Source of the DNA: Candidatus Gordonibacter avicola
GTDB lineage: Bacteria > Actinomycetota > Coriobacteriia > Coriobacteriales > Eggerthellaceae
DNA length: 64,000 nucleotides
NCBI GenBank assembly: GCA_019113915.1
Contig: DXGM01000022.1
Location: forward strand, 41,359-105,358
Direction: 5' to 3'
Both the position numbers and the translations under genes were made by a program. Positions 1-7,847 of the stretch are shown one piece after another (within the stretch, counting starts at the first letter, position 1; each line of letters opens with the position of its first letter). The notes beneath the pieces are model-generated. The model searched no databases, was not told the DNA's origin, and worked only from the letters and a program-made list of their open reading frames with translations.

Positions 1-127
1 TCCGCACGACCACCCTCGTGCAGGCTTAAAACCACGCAGACGCGCCCCAACGCGCACGTCCGCACCGCGCGGCGTGAATCGCAAGCGTAAGGGCGCAGGG
101 CGAAGAGAGAAGGAAAGGGGGAAGGCG

Positions 128-808
128 ATGATGGAAGACGAGGCCGTGTTCTCGGTGCTGGCGCAGTGCTTTGGCCCAGTTGACGAGGACTCATGGCGTC
201 AGTTGACGGCGGGACACGCGTGGACCGAGTTTCTGGATGGCGCGCGGCGTTTGCTGCAAGACGAGGCATTCGCGCCGCAGAAGGCTCCCATCGCGCGGGC
301 GCGCAGGCGCTGTCCGCTGCAGGAGTTCCTGGCATCCGGCGAGGTCAACGCACTCTACACGCCGCCCACGTTCGCCGAGAAGCAGGCCTTTGCCGCCCGG
401 CATTTCACCGGCGGCTTGCCCGAATCGGCCCTTCCCGTGGAATCGCTCTATCGCCCCTGGTCGAACGGCATCGCTCACGCGCCGTTCTCGCAGCAAGCGG
501 GACTGTACGGAGGCGACTCGGCGCAGTACGCGCGCGAACTGGTGGAGCGCTTGGGTATGGAGGTGCCGCCGGCGTTCGCGGCGTGCCCCGACCACCTAGC
601 GCTGGAACTAGACCTGACCGCCGTGCTTCTGAGGTCGGGTATGCGCGACGAGGCTCGCAGCTTTGCGGCTGAGCGCTTCGGCTGGCTGACCGCCTATCGC
701 TTGCGCTTGTTGGAGTTGGGAGATGACGCCCGGTTCTACATTGGACTGGTGGACGTCATCGTGGGCATCCACACGGGGCTCATCCACGACCAGCAGGCAA
801 GCGCGTGA
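128..808 (+). CDS. TorD/DmsD-family molybdoenzyme chaperone
   Basis: Cytoplasmic all-helical protein of about 226 residues, the usual size of TorD-family chaperones, which bind the Tat signal of a molybdoenzyme and help cofactor insertion before export. The segment around EALYRPW-like text (VESLYRPWS) and the acidic C-terminal helices (LALELDLTAVLL, FYIGLVDVIVG) fit the family. I chose ATG 128 because a purine-rich ribosome site (ggaaaggggg) lies just upstream; an in-frame ATG at 74 has none, and ATG 131 is an alternative. It lies 53 bp ahead of the Tat-dependent oxidoreductase at 862, its likely client. Family assignment is by overall shape and context, not by a strict motif. Confidence 0.78.
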   Translation: MMEDEAVFSVLAQCFGPVDEDSWRQLTAGHAWTEFLDGARRLLQDEAFAPQKAPIARARRRCPLQEFLASGEVNALYTPPTFAEKQAFAARHFTGGLPESALPVESLYRPWSNGIAHAPFSQQAGLYGGDSAQYARELVERLGMEVPPAFAACPDHLALELDLTAVLLRSGMRDEARSFAAERFGWLTAYRLRLLELGDDARFYIGLVDVIVGIHTGLIHDQQASA

Positions 809-861
809 GGACGCCGAACGAAAACGAACGCACGTGCATCGCACGTAGAGAGGATATCGCA

Positions 862-3066
862 ATGTCAGAAAATGCTATCACCAGGCGAAGCTTCCTGGCC
901 GGCAGCGCGGGTGCGGTAGCTCTTACCGCAGCGGCCGGTTACGTGGGCTTTAACGCTTGGGAGCAGGCGCATGCCGAGGAGGCAGCGCAGGGGGGCGGCG
1001 AAACAAAGACCGCGCACTCGCTGTGCAATGCCTGCTCGAGCAAGTGCGGCTTCACGGCCTATGTGGTCGACGGCCGCCTGGACAAACTCATTGGCGACGT
1101 GAGCCACCCCTACGCCAAGGGCAAGCTGTGCGCCCGCGGCTACGGCTACTCGCAGATTGCCTATTCCAAGGACCGCCTGACCGACCCCTTGAAGAAAAAC
1201 GACAAGGGTCAGTTCGAAGTTATCTCGTGGGACCAGGCGTTTAGCGAAATTGCCGACAAGGTGAAGGCCATTATTGGGTCCGACGGTCCCGAGGCGCTGG
1301 CTATGGTGCAGGACCCGCGCCCCTCGGGCAAGTACTACACTAAGCGCTTCATGCATGCACTGGGTTCGGCGAACGTGTACACGCACGGCGCTGCCTGCAA
1401 CCTGTCCAAGGAGAGCGGCTTTACCCAGGTCATCGGCACGGGCAACTATTCGTCCGACGTGGCGAACTCCAAGATGACCATGTTCATTGGCCGCAGCTAC
1501 GCCGACGCCATCCGCCCGAGTTCCGTGGCTTCGCTCCAGAAGGCGCACGAGAAGGGCGCGCACATTGTGCTGGTTGACCCGCGCTGCAGCAACAGTCGCG
1601 TGTTCGCCGACGAATGGGTGCCCATCAACCCCGGCACCGACCTCGCGCTCGTGCTGGCCATGTCGCACGTGCTGGTAACCCGCGGTTTGTACGACGAAGC
1701 GTATATGCGCGAGAACACCGTGGGCTTTGACGAGTGGGCCACCTCGCTTGCCGAGTGCACGCCCGAGTGGGCCGCGGGCATCACGGGCATCGACGCGGGC
1801 ACTATCGCGCGTCTGGCCGTGGAGTTCGCGGATGCGGCACCGGCTGCTTCCATCGAGCCCAGTTGGCGCGGTGCGTTTGGCTGCTCGTACGCCAACTCCG
1901 GCGAGACGGCGCGTGCCATCTGCCTGTTCAACACGCTTCTGGGCTGCTGGAACCAGAAGGGCGGCGCGCTGTTTACCTCTAGCGTGTCGGCCGGCAAGCT
2001 CACCGACGAGCGCTTCGCCGATCCGAAGAAGCCCGAGGCCAAGATTGCCGGGTCCGCCGAGTATCCGCTCGCGCTGTCCAGCATGGGAACGAACCTGTTC
2101 GCGGCCCAGCAGGCCAAAGAGGGTGCCATCAAGGGCATGTTCTTCTACAACTCGAACATGGCGGCGGGCTACTCGAACACGGCGTATCTGGCTGAGGCGC
2201 TGTCCAATCTGGATCTGTGCGTGGTTGTGGATGTGCAGATGTCCGAAACGGCCATGCTCGCCGACTACGTGTTGCCCGACACCAGCTACCTTGAGCGCCT
2301 GGAGCTGCCGGAATTCATTGGCGGCAAGGTGCCGGCTGTGGCTCTGCGCGATCGCGTGCTGGAGAAGATTCACCCGAACACCAAGCCGGTCGACGAGATT
2401 TTCTCCGGCCTGGCCGAGGCGTGCGGCGTGGGCGAGTACTTCCAGTTCACCGTGGATGAGTTGGCCGACGCGCAACTGCAAACCGTGGGGCTTTCGCTGA
2501 ACACGCTGCGCCAGATGGGCACGGCGTCGTTCCCCGAGAAGGAATTCAGCTACGGCAATATGCCGAAGTGGAAGACGCCCACCGGCAAGATTCAGTGCAC
2601 GAGCGAGGCCTGCGAGAAGGCGGGACTTTCGCCCTATCCCACGTGGGTGGCACCGGCTGTTATGCCCATGGGCAACGAGCTGCGTCTCATCGGCGGCAAG
2701 CAGGCCATTCACAGCCACACGCAGACGGGCAACATTGAAGACCTCATGCAAATTACGAAGGATTACGACCTGACGCGCGTCTGGCTGAACGCCGACATGG
2801 CATCTCGCCTGGGCATTGCCGATGGCGACGAGGTGGAAGTGTCCAACGGCGAACACACCGGGCGCGTGCGCTGCAAGGTGACGCAGCGCCTGAACCCGAC
2901 GGCGCTCTACATGCCCAGCCACTACGGCTGCTCGTCACCTGACCAGCACACCGCCTATGACGTGGGCTTGCGCCAGATGGACTTCGTGCCGTTCCACCTG
3001 GAACCCGGCTACGGGGCGGCGATGACGCAGGAAGCGGTCGTCACGGTTAAGAAGGTAGGTGCGTAA
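862..3066 (+). CDS. Tat-exported molybdopterin oxidoreductase catalytic subunit, Psr/Phs type
   Basis: Catalytic subunit of a membrane-bound respiratory reductase, about 734 residues, close to polysulfide or thiosulfate reductase A subunits. A twin-arginine signal (TRRSFLAG, residues 7-14) precedes a hydrophobic stretch. A [4Fe-4S] motif follows with Cys55, Cys58, Cys62 and Cys90, and Cys179 in HGAACN sits where the Mo ligand is expected. The C-terminal molybdopterin dinucleotide-binding domain ends near residue 730. Start ATG 862 is preferred over an in-frame start at 805 because it has an agagagga ribosome site and places the RR motif at the N-terminus. Stop and next start overlap (TAATG). 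Substrate cannot be read from sequence; sulfur compounds are the likeliest guess. Confidence 0.88.
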   Translation: MSENAITRRSFLAGSAGAVALTAAAGYVGFNAWEQAHAEEAAQGGGETKTAHSLCNACSSKCGFTAYVVDGRLDKLIGDVSHPYAKGKLCARGYGYSQIAYSKDRLTDPLKKNDKGQFEVISWDQAFSEIADKVKAIIGSDGPEALAMVQDPRPSGKYYTKRFMHALGSANVYTHGAACNLSKESGFTQVIGTGNYSSDVANSKMTMFIGRSYADAIRPSSVASLQKAHEKGAHIVLVDPRCSNSRVFADEWVPINPGTDLALVLAMSHVLVTRGLYDEAYMRENTVGFDEWATSLAECTPEWAAGITGIDAGTIARLAVEFADAAPAASIEPSWRGAFGCSYANSGETARAICLFNTLLGCWNQKGGALFTSSVSAGKLTDERFADPKKPEAKIAGSAEYPLALSSMGTNLFAAQQAKEGAIKGMFFYNSNMAAGYSNTAYLAEALSNLDLCVVVDVQMSETAMLADYVLPDTSYLERLELPEFIGGKVPAVALRDRVLEKIHPNTKPVDEIFSGLAEACGVGEYFQFTVDELADAQLQTVGLSLNTLRQMGTASFPEKEFSYGNMPKWKTPTGKIQCTSEACEKAGLSPYPTWVAPAVMPMGNELRLIGGKQAIHSHTQTGNIEDLMQITKDYDLTRVWLNADMASRLGIADGDEVEVSNGEHTGRVRCKVTQRLNPTALYMPSHYGCSSPDQHTAYDVGLRQMDFVPFHLEPGYGAAMTQEAVVTVKKVGA

Positions 3067-3608
3067 TGGCCCGTTACGGAATGCTTATCAATACGAAGAA
3101 GTGCATCGGCTGCTATGCGTGTCGCGTGGCGTGCCAGCGCCAGAACAACTTGGCGCCCACGCAGGATTTCATCCGCTATGAGGAAAGCGAGCGGGGTACG
3201 TACCCGAATGTGGCCATTGAGATTGTGCCGATGCAGTGCATGCACTGCGAGGATGCGCCGTGCGCGGCCGTGTGCCCGACGGGTGCGGCCTTCATTGGCG
3301 CGGACGGCATCGTGAGCGTGGATCACGGGCGCTGCATTGGCTGCAAGTACTGCATGGCCGCGTGCCCCTACCAGGTGCGCGTGTTCGACGAGGCCACGGG
3401 TACGGTGGACAAGTGCCGCTTCTGCACGGTGTCGGCTGCCACCAACGGCACGAAGATGTCGTCGTGCGTGGAGGCGTGCTTGACGGGCGCCCGCATCTTC
3501 GGCGATTTGGATGACCCGGCGAGCGAAATCTCGCAGGCTATCGCCGAGACGAACGCCCAGCCCATCGCGGGTGACTTGACCAAAGCTAAAGTATTCTACG
3601 TGAGGTGA
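3066..3608 (+). CDS. Four-cluster ferredoxin-type electron-transfer subunit (PsrB/PhsB/DmsB-like)
   Basis: Electron-transfer subunit of 180 residues linking the membrane quinol site to the catalytic subunit. Four cysteine groups are visible: C13-C16-C19-C23, C58-C61-C66-C70, C90-C93-C96-C100 and C117-C120-C134-C138, arranged to bind four [4Fe-4S] clusters as in PsrB, PhsB and DmsB. There is no signal peptide, consistent with export as a folded complex on the Tat signal of the upstream subunit. Its ATG overlaps the upstream stop codon, implying translational coupling, and the NrfD-type anchor starts 7 bp downstream. Confidence 0.9.
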   Translation: MARYGMLINTKKCIGCYACRVACQRQNNLAPTQDFIRYEESERGTYPNVAIEIVPMQCMHCEDAPCAAVCPTGAAFIGADGIVSVDHGRCIGCKYCMAACPYQVRVFDEATGTVDKCRFCTVSAATNGTKMSSCVEACLTGARIFGDLDDPASEISQAIAETNAQPIAGDLTKAKVFYVR

Positions 3609-3614
3609 TGAACG

Positions 3615-4508
3615 ATGACGTTTGAACCTATTTGGGGTGCCATCATTGCATGGTACCTGTTCCTCGCCGGTCTCGGCGGCGGCGCGTTCGTGACCTCGGC
3701 CTTTTTGGGGTGGCGCCATCCCGAGGCAGTGTCCATGCGCAAGATTGGGCACCTCATTGCGCCCATCGTGGTTATTGTGGGTCTGGTGCTGCTGATGTTC
3801 GACGCGGAAGGCGGCCTGCACAACCCGCTGCGTTTCGCGCTGCTGCTGACGAATTTCGGGTCGGTCATGACCTGGGGCGTGGTGTTCCTCGCCGGCTTTA
3901 CCGTGGTGGCGCTGGTGGTGGTGCTGCTGGACTTCCTGAAGCGTACGGTGCCGGTGTGGCTGGACATTGTGGGCGTGGTGCTGGGCGTGTGCGTGGCTAT
4001 GTACACGGGCGCTCTGCTGGGCGTGTGCAAGACGTTCCCCTTGTGGAACAACGCGCTGCTGCCCATTTTGTTCCTGGTGTCGGCCATGTCGACCGGCGCA
4101 GCGGCGGTTCTGCTGGTGGGCGTGGTGCGTCATGCCGACGAGTTCAACCGCGTGGGTGTGCTGAAAAAGTTCCACTTCTGCCTGCCTATTATTGAGCTCG
4201 TGCTCATCGCGTCGCTGCTGTTCATTACGTCGAGCAACTCCACTGCTGGCTGGAATTCCGTGGTGAGCCTGGTGGCTGGTGGCTACGCGCCGCTCTTCTG
4301 GATTGGTCTGGTGCTGGTTGGCCTCGTGCTGCCCACGGCGCTTGAGACGTGGCTTCTGTTCTTCAGCCCGAAAGAGTTCGAAGAAAGCCGCAAAGCCCAC
4401 TGGATCAGCGCCGCTTCCGACGCCGGCGTCCTGGTAGGCGGCTTCCTCCTGCGCTACCTGGTGGTAGTGGCGGCTCTGCCCATCACCATGACGGTACCGA
4501 TGATGTAG
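3615..4508 (+). CDS. NrfD/PsrC-family membrane anchor subunit
   Basis: Integral membrane protein of 297 residues with roughly eight hydrophobic helices, matching NrfD/PsrC quinol-oxidising anchors. The N-terminal GAIIAWYLFLAGLGGGAF segment, rich in glycine after a Tyr-Leu-Phe-Leu helix, is typical of this family. It closes the three-gene oxidoreductase operon, with its ribosome site (gaggtgatg) in the end of the upstream gene. A strong terminator follows 31 bp after the stop. The fold argues for a Psr/Phs-type complex rather than a DmsC-anchored one, in contrast to the second oxidoreductase locus at 21.5 kb. Confidence 0.9.
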   Translation: MTFEPIWGAIIAWYLFLAGLGGGAFVTSAFLGWRHPEAVSMRKIGHLIAPIVVIVGLVLLMFDAEGGLHNPLRFALLLTNFGSVMTWGVVFLAGFTVVALVVVLLDFLKRTVPVWLDIVGVVLGVCVAMYTGALLGVCKTFPLWNNALLPILFLVSAMSTGAAAVLLVGVVRHADEFNRVGVLKKFHFCLPIIELVLIASLLFITSSNSTAGWNSVVSLVAGGYAPLFWIGLVLVGLVLPTALETWLLFFSPKEFEESRKAHWISAASDAGVLVGGFLLRYLVVVAALPITMTVPMM

Positions 4509-4539
4509 GCCCGTTCGCAAGGAATGTAACGTTTAGGAG

Positions 4540-4571
4540 CGCGTCGTCCTTTCGGGGACGGCGCGTTTTTT
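4540..4571 (+). terminator. Rho-independent terminator of the Psr/Phs-type operon
   Basis: A ten-pair GC-rich stem (4540-4549 with 4556-4565, one G-U pair) closes a six-base loop and is followed directly by six T residues at 4566-4571. It lies 31 bp after the anchor-subunit stop and separates this operon from the next one. Confidence 0.9.
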
Positions 4572-4838
4572 GCTGTCTGAGATGAAGCGGGAATGGGGAT
4601 TTTGTGAGGGGGCGCGCTGGTGGCGGGGGTGATTTGTTGACGGCGCTTGTCTGGTCTGTCACGTTTTCGCGCGTCAGAGGGACGTTTTTTGCGCCATTTT
4701 GCGGTATGGTGGGGCATATCTTCAATAGTCTGTTTAGGCGCACGGGGGCGTTACCTGTGTGGTGGACTCTTCTGGTATTGTTCTTGTGCATGTGTGCGAA
4801 AAAGCAGATACTATGCAGAGAAAGGTAATGAATTACGC

Positions 4839-5534
4839 GTGAGAAGTGTCAGTCGGAAAGAGAAGAAGTTCCTCGTGGACCTCGCGGGTGCGAAGAAGCT
4901 TGAGGGGGCCTTTATTGGCCTGCTTGCAGCCGACCCACACAATGGCCTCGGTGGCTATCCCATCCGCTCGCTCTATTTCGACACGCTGCATGACCGCGAC
5001 TACGCTGAGAAGCTGTTTGGCGTTGACCCGCGTCGCAAGGTGCGGCTGCGCATCTATGATCCCACGGCCGATTTCGCGCTGCTCGAACTCAAGCAGAAAC
5101 AGGGCGAAAACCAGCAGAAACGCTCGCTACCCTTAACGCGTGTCGAAGCGGAGCGCCTCATTGCCGGCGATATGGATGTGCTGCTGACTCGCGACGAACC
5201 CTTCGCGGCGGAAATGCACGCGCTCATGAGTATCAACGGGTACGCGCCGAAGGCCATAGTTGAGTACGACCGTGCGGCGTTCGTTGCGAAGGAGAACAAG
5301 ATTCGTGTCACGTTTGATCGCAACGTGCGTGCCACCGAGCTCAACCTGAACTTGTTCGATCCGCGCCTACCGCTGTATCCAGTGTTTGACCCGTTCAACG
5401 TCATTCTGGAAGTGAAGTATAACGGTTTTCTGTTGAGCTATATTCGCTCGGTGTTGAATATGGCAGATAAGAGCGAACTGTCCGTGAGTAAGTATTGCCT
5501 GGCGCGCACTGTGCGCATGGGCTACCAGTTTTAG
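4839..5534 (+). CDS. VTC-domain (polyphosphate polymerase fold) protein
   Basis: A 231-residue cytoplasmic protein with the VTC tunnel fold known from yeast polyphosphate polymerase Vtc4 and from many uncharacterised bacterial proteins. Visible family motifs are RKEKKF near the N-terminus, RSLYFDT (43-49), KVRLRIY (67-73, basic tunnel residues), ELKQK (83-87), VTFDRNVR (about 157-164), LEVKYNG (190-196, acidic metal ligand) and SKY (217-219). GTG 4839 is preferred; the upstream in-frame extension has no family resemblance. A tiny ORF (ATG 4828, five codons with the stop) overlaps this start by GTGA. The 267 bp between the preceding terminator and this gene presumably hold the operon promoter; a TACTAT at 4811-4816 is only a weak candidate. 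First gene of a six-gene operon. Whether it polymerises phosphate or another nucleotide-derived unit is unknown. Confidence 0.85.
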   Translation: MRSVSRKEKKFLVDLAGAKKLEGAFIGLLAADPHNGLGGYPIRSLYFDTLHDRDYAEKLFGVDPRRKVRLRIYDPTADFALLELKQKQGENQQKRSLPLTRVEAERLIAGDMDVLLTRDEPFAAEMHALMSINGYAPKAIVEYDRAAFVAKENKIRVTFDRNVRATELNLNLFDPRLPLYPVFDPFNVILEVKYNGFLLSYIRSVLNMADKSELSVSKYCLARTVRMGYQF

Positions 5535-5553
5535 AGGTTCGAGAGAGGCAACT

Positions 5554-6237
5554 GTGAAAGAGCAACTGTACCAACTGTTTCAGGGTTCCATCGCTGGCGT
5601 GTCCATGGATGATCTTGTGCTGCGGGTGGCTATATCGGTGGTGTTGGGCCTGGTCATCTTCGTGTCGTATTGGATTTCGCACGCGGGTACCATTTACTCG
5701 CAGAAGTTCAACATCAACCTCATAACGCTCACGGTGCTCACGGCTACGGTGATGACGGTTATTGGCAACAATATTGCGCTGTCCCTTGGTATGGTTGGTG
5801 CATTGTCCATTGTACGCTTCCGCACGGCCATCAAAGACGCGCGTGATACCACGTACATTTTCTGGGCTATCATCTGCGGTATCTGTTGCGGTGTGGGGCA
5901 GTTCATGGCCGCGGGCATAGGCAGCGTAGCGGTGTTTGTGGTGCTGCTCATTTTGGGGCGTGTGCGCAATGACACGCGTACGCTTATTGTCATCCGCGCC
6001 GCACGTACGCAGGAGTTACCGGTGGAAGGCCTCGTGTTTGAGTACTTCAAGGGCCGCGCCGTGCAGCGCGTGAAGAACACCACCGAGGACGCCGTCGAAT
6101 TCATGTTCGAGCTGTCGCGCGGTATGCTCGACCGCGCGCAGAAGAAGGCCGAGCGTCCCATTACCGACGAGTTGTACGCACTGGGTGGCATCGACTACGT
6201 GAACATTGTCGCCCAAAACGACGAGATAGGCAGCTAG
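5554..6237 (+). CDS. DUF4956-type membrane protein
   Basis: A 227-residue protein with an N-terminal membrane region of about four helices (residues roughly 18-135), including the segment GMVGALSIVRFRTAIKD that I recognise from DUF4956 proteins, and a C-terminal soluble part likely in the cytoplasm. Start is GTG 5554 with gagagagg upstream. DUF4956 proteins often sit beside VTC-domain and CotH genes, as here; their role is not established. It may be the membrane partner of the upstream VTC protein, by analogy with the membrane module of the yeast VTC complex. That is inference from gene order only. Confidence 0.8.
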   Translation: MKEQLYQLFQGSIAGVSMDDLVLRVAISVVLGLVIFVSYWISHAGTIYSQKFNINLITLTVLTATVMTVIGNNIALSLGMVGALSIVRFRTAIKDARDTTYIFWAIICGICCGVGQFMAAGIGSVAVFVVLLILGRVRNDTRTLIVIRAARTQELPVEGLVFEYFKGRAVQRVKNTTEDAVEFMFELSRGMLDRAQKKAERPITDELYALGGIDYVNIVAQNDEIGS

Positions 6238-6248
6238 GCACACGCGCC

Positions 6249-7793
6249 GTGTTGAAGGGGCGGAAATACCAGGTCATAGCCGTGGCGGCCGCGTTGATCG
6301 CGGTCGTTTCCGTCGGTGTAGCCACGGTCGTAGACCAAAATAAGGGGCTGCCGGAGCGCTACCACCAGCACGAACAGGCTCAACAGCTGGCTGACTTGCC
6401 GGAAGTAGATCGCGCTGCTGCTTCCTCAACCTCTATCGATTCCGCCACCTTTGCTTCGCATTTGCCGGTGGTGAGCATCGACACACACAGCCAAGAAATT
6501 CCCGGTGAGTTGGTATACGACGAAAACGGTAAAACCATTGAGGGCTCCGATGGTCGTGCCGTGGTGACGCTTGCTCCCGACGGTTTGAAGGATGTTGTTA
6601 CCACTCTGGAAGTTCGCGATGCACAAGGGCAGGCCAACCGGCTTTCGGACGACCCGACGCTTACGAGCGATGCGCGTGTGCGTATTCGCGGCAACTCATC
6701 ACGTGCGTTCGACAAGAAGAACTTTCAGGTGACGTTTGTGAAAGATGATGGTACTGACAACGATCAGGAATTTCTCGGCATGGACAAGAGCGAAACGTGG
6801 ACGTTGCACGGTCCTTCGCTCGACAAGACGCTGCTCCGCAACTACCTTACCTACAGTATAGCGGGCGAGTTCATGAACGATTTTGTGCCCGACGTGCGCT
6901 TTTGCGAACTGTTTGTGAATGGCGAGTATCGCGGTGTCTACCTTGCCACCGAAACGGTAAAGGTGGAAGAGGGGCGTCTTAACATAAATCCGACCGACCC
7001 GAAGTCGGCTGTAACGAGCTACGTGCTGTCAATCGATTTATCGGGAGCGGGGCCCACCAGCATTTCGGACTTCCTGAAGTATACGTTGCGCTTGAACAAG
7101 TACATGGACATTTCGTATCCGAATGAGGAAACCATTACACCCGAGCAAAAAGCATGGATTGAGCAGGATGTGAGTGCTTTTGAGAAGGCGCTCTTCTCAT
7201 ATGACTACGACACGTCCGATTATGGATACTGGAACTATATCGACGTGGACAGTTTCGTGGACACGTTCGTGCTCGATGAGTTTGTTATCAACGACGATTT
7301 CGCTGCCTATTCCACGTATTTGTACAAGGATGTGCGTGGCAAGCTGGTTATGGGGCCGCCCTGGGACTTTAACAACGTGTTCGACAATTACAAACTGGCA
7401 TCGCCGACCGACAAGTTCTACCTGGTGGATCGGGCGTGGTACTTCATGTTGTTCAAGGATGAACGCTTTGTTGAACGGGTTATCGACCGCTATCGCGAAC
7501 TGCGCGCGGGCGCGCTTTCCGAAGAGCACCTGAACACTTTTATCGACCAGACGGTGGCCTATCTCGGGCCGGCTGTCGATCGCAACAACAAGGTATGGGG
7601 CTATTTGTACGATGTGGAGAACGTGGATGGGTCTCAGAAAGTGGATCCCGACGAGCGCAACCCTGTCTCGTATGATGATGCTATTGCTCGTCTTAAAAAC
7701 TTTATTCATGAACGAGGCACGTGGCTTGATACCTACATCGAGAATTTGCGCCAGTATTCACACGAGTCGGCCGTCAAGAAGTTTAATCACTAA
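6249..7793 (+). CDS. CotH-family kinase-fold protein, membrane-anchored
   Basis: A protein of about 514 residues with one N-terminal hydrophobic helix (about 8-28) and a large extracytoplasmic part. CotH kinase-fold features are visible: an RIRGNSS..FDKKNFQ block near residues 144-160, NGEYRGVYLATE near 219-230, and GPPWDFNNVFDN near 369-380, whose WDF aspartate corresponds to the metal-binding position of the spore protein kinase CotH. Start is GTG 6249 or TTG 6252; no strong ribosome site is present, so translation may be coupled to DUF4956, 11 bp upstream. In this operon it may phosphorylate a secreted protein or glycan. Substrate is unknown. Confidence 0.82.
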   Translation: MLKGRKYQVIAVAAALIAVVSVGVATVVDQNKGLPERYHQHEQAQQLADLPEVDRAAASSTSIDSATFASHLPVVSIDTHSQEIPGELVYDENGKTIEGSDGRAVVTLAPDGLKDVVTTLEVRDAQGQANRLSDDPTLTSDARVRIRGNSSRAFDKKNFQVTFVKDDGTDNDQEFLGMDKSETWTLHGPSLDKTLLRNYLTYSIAGEFMNDFVPDVRFCELFVNGEYRGVYLATETVKVEEGRLNINPTDPKSAVTSYVLSIDLSGAGPTSISDFLKYTLRLNKYMDISYPNEETITPEQKAWIEQDVSAFEKALFSYDYDTSDYGYWNYIDVDSFVDTFVLDEFVINDDFAAYSTYLYKDVRGKLVMGPPWDFNNVFDNYKLASPTDKFYLVDRAWYFMLFKDERFVERVIDRYRELRAGALSEEHLNTFIDQTVAYLGPAVDRNNKVWGYLYDVENVDGSQKVDPDERNPVSYDDAIARLKNFIHERGTWLDTYIENLRQYSHESAVKKFNH

Positions 7794-7847
7794 GCAAGCT
7801 GCTGAGCGAAACGTAAGGAACGTGTACGAAGTCGGAAGGAGGAGCGC

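Noticed and set aside
865..2922. Long open frame on the minus strand opposite the first oxidoreductase gene
   Set aside because: It is a His/Arg-rich antisense frame typical of GC-rich genes; the plus strand has Tat, Fe-S and cofactor motifs.
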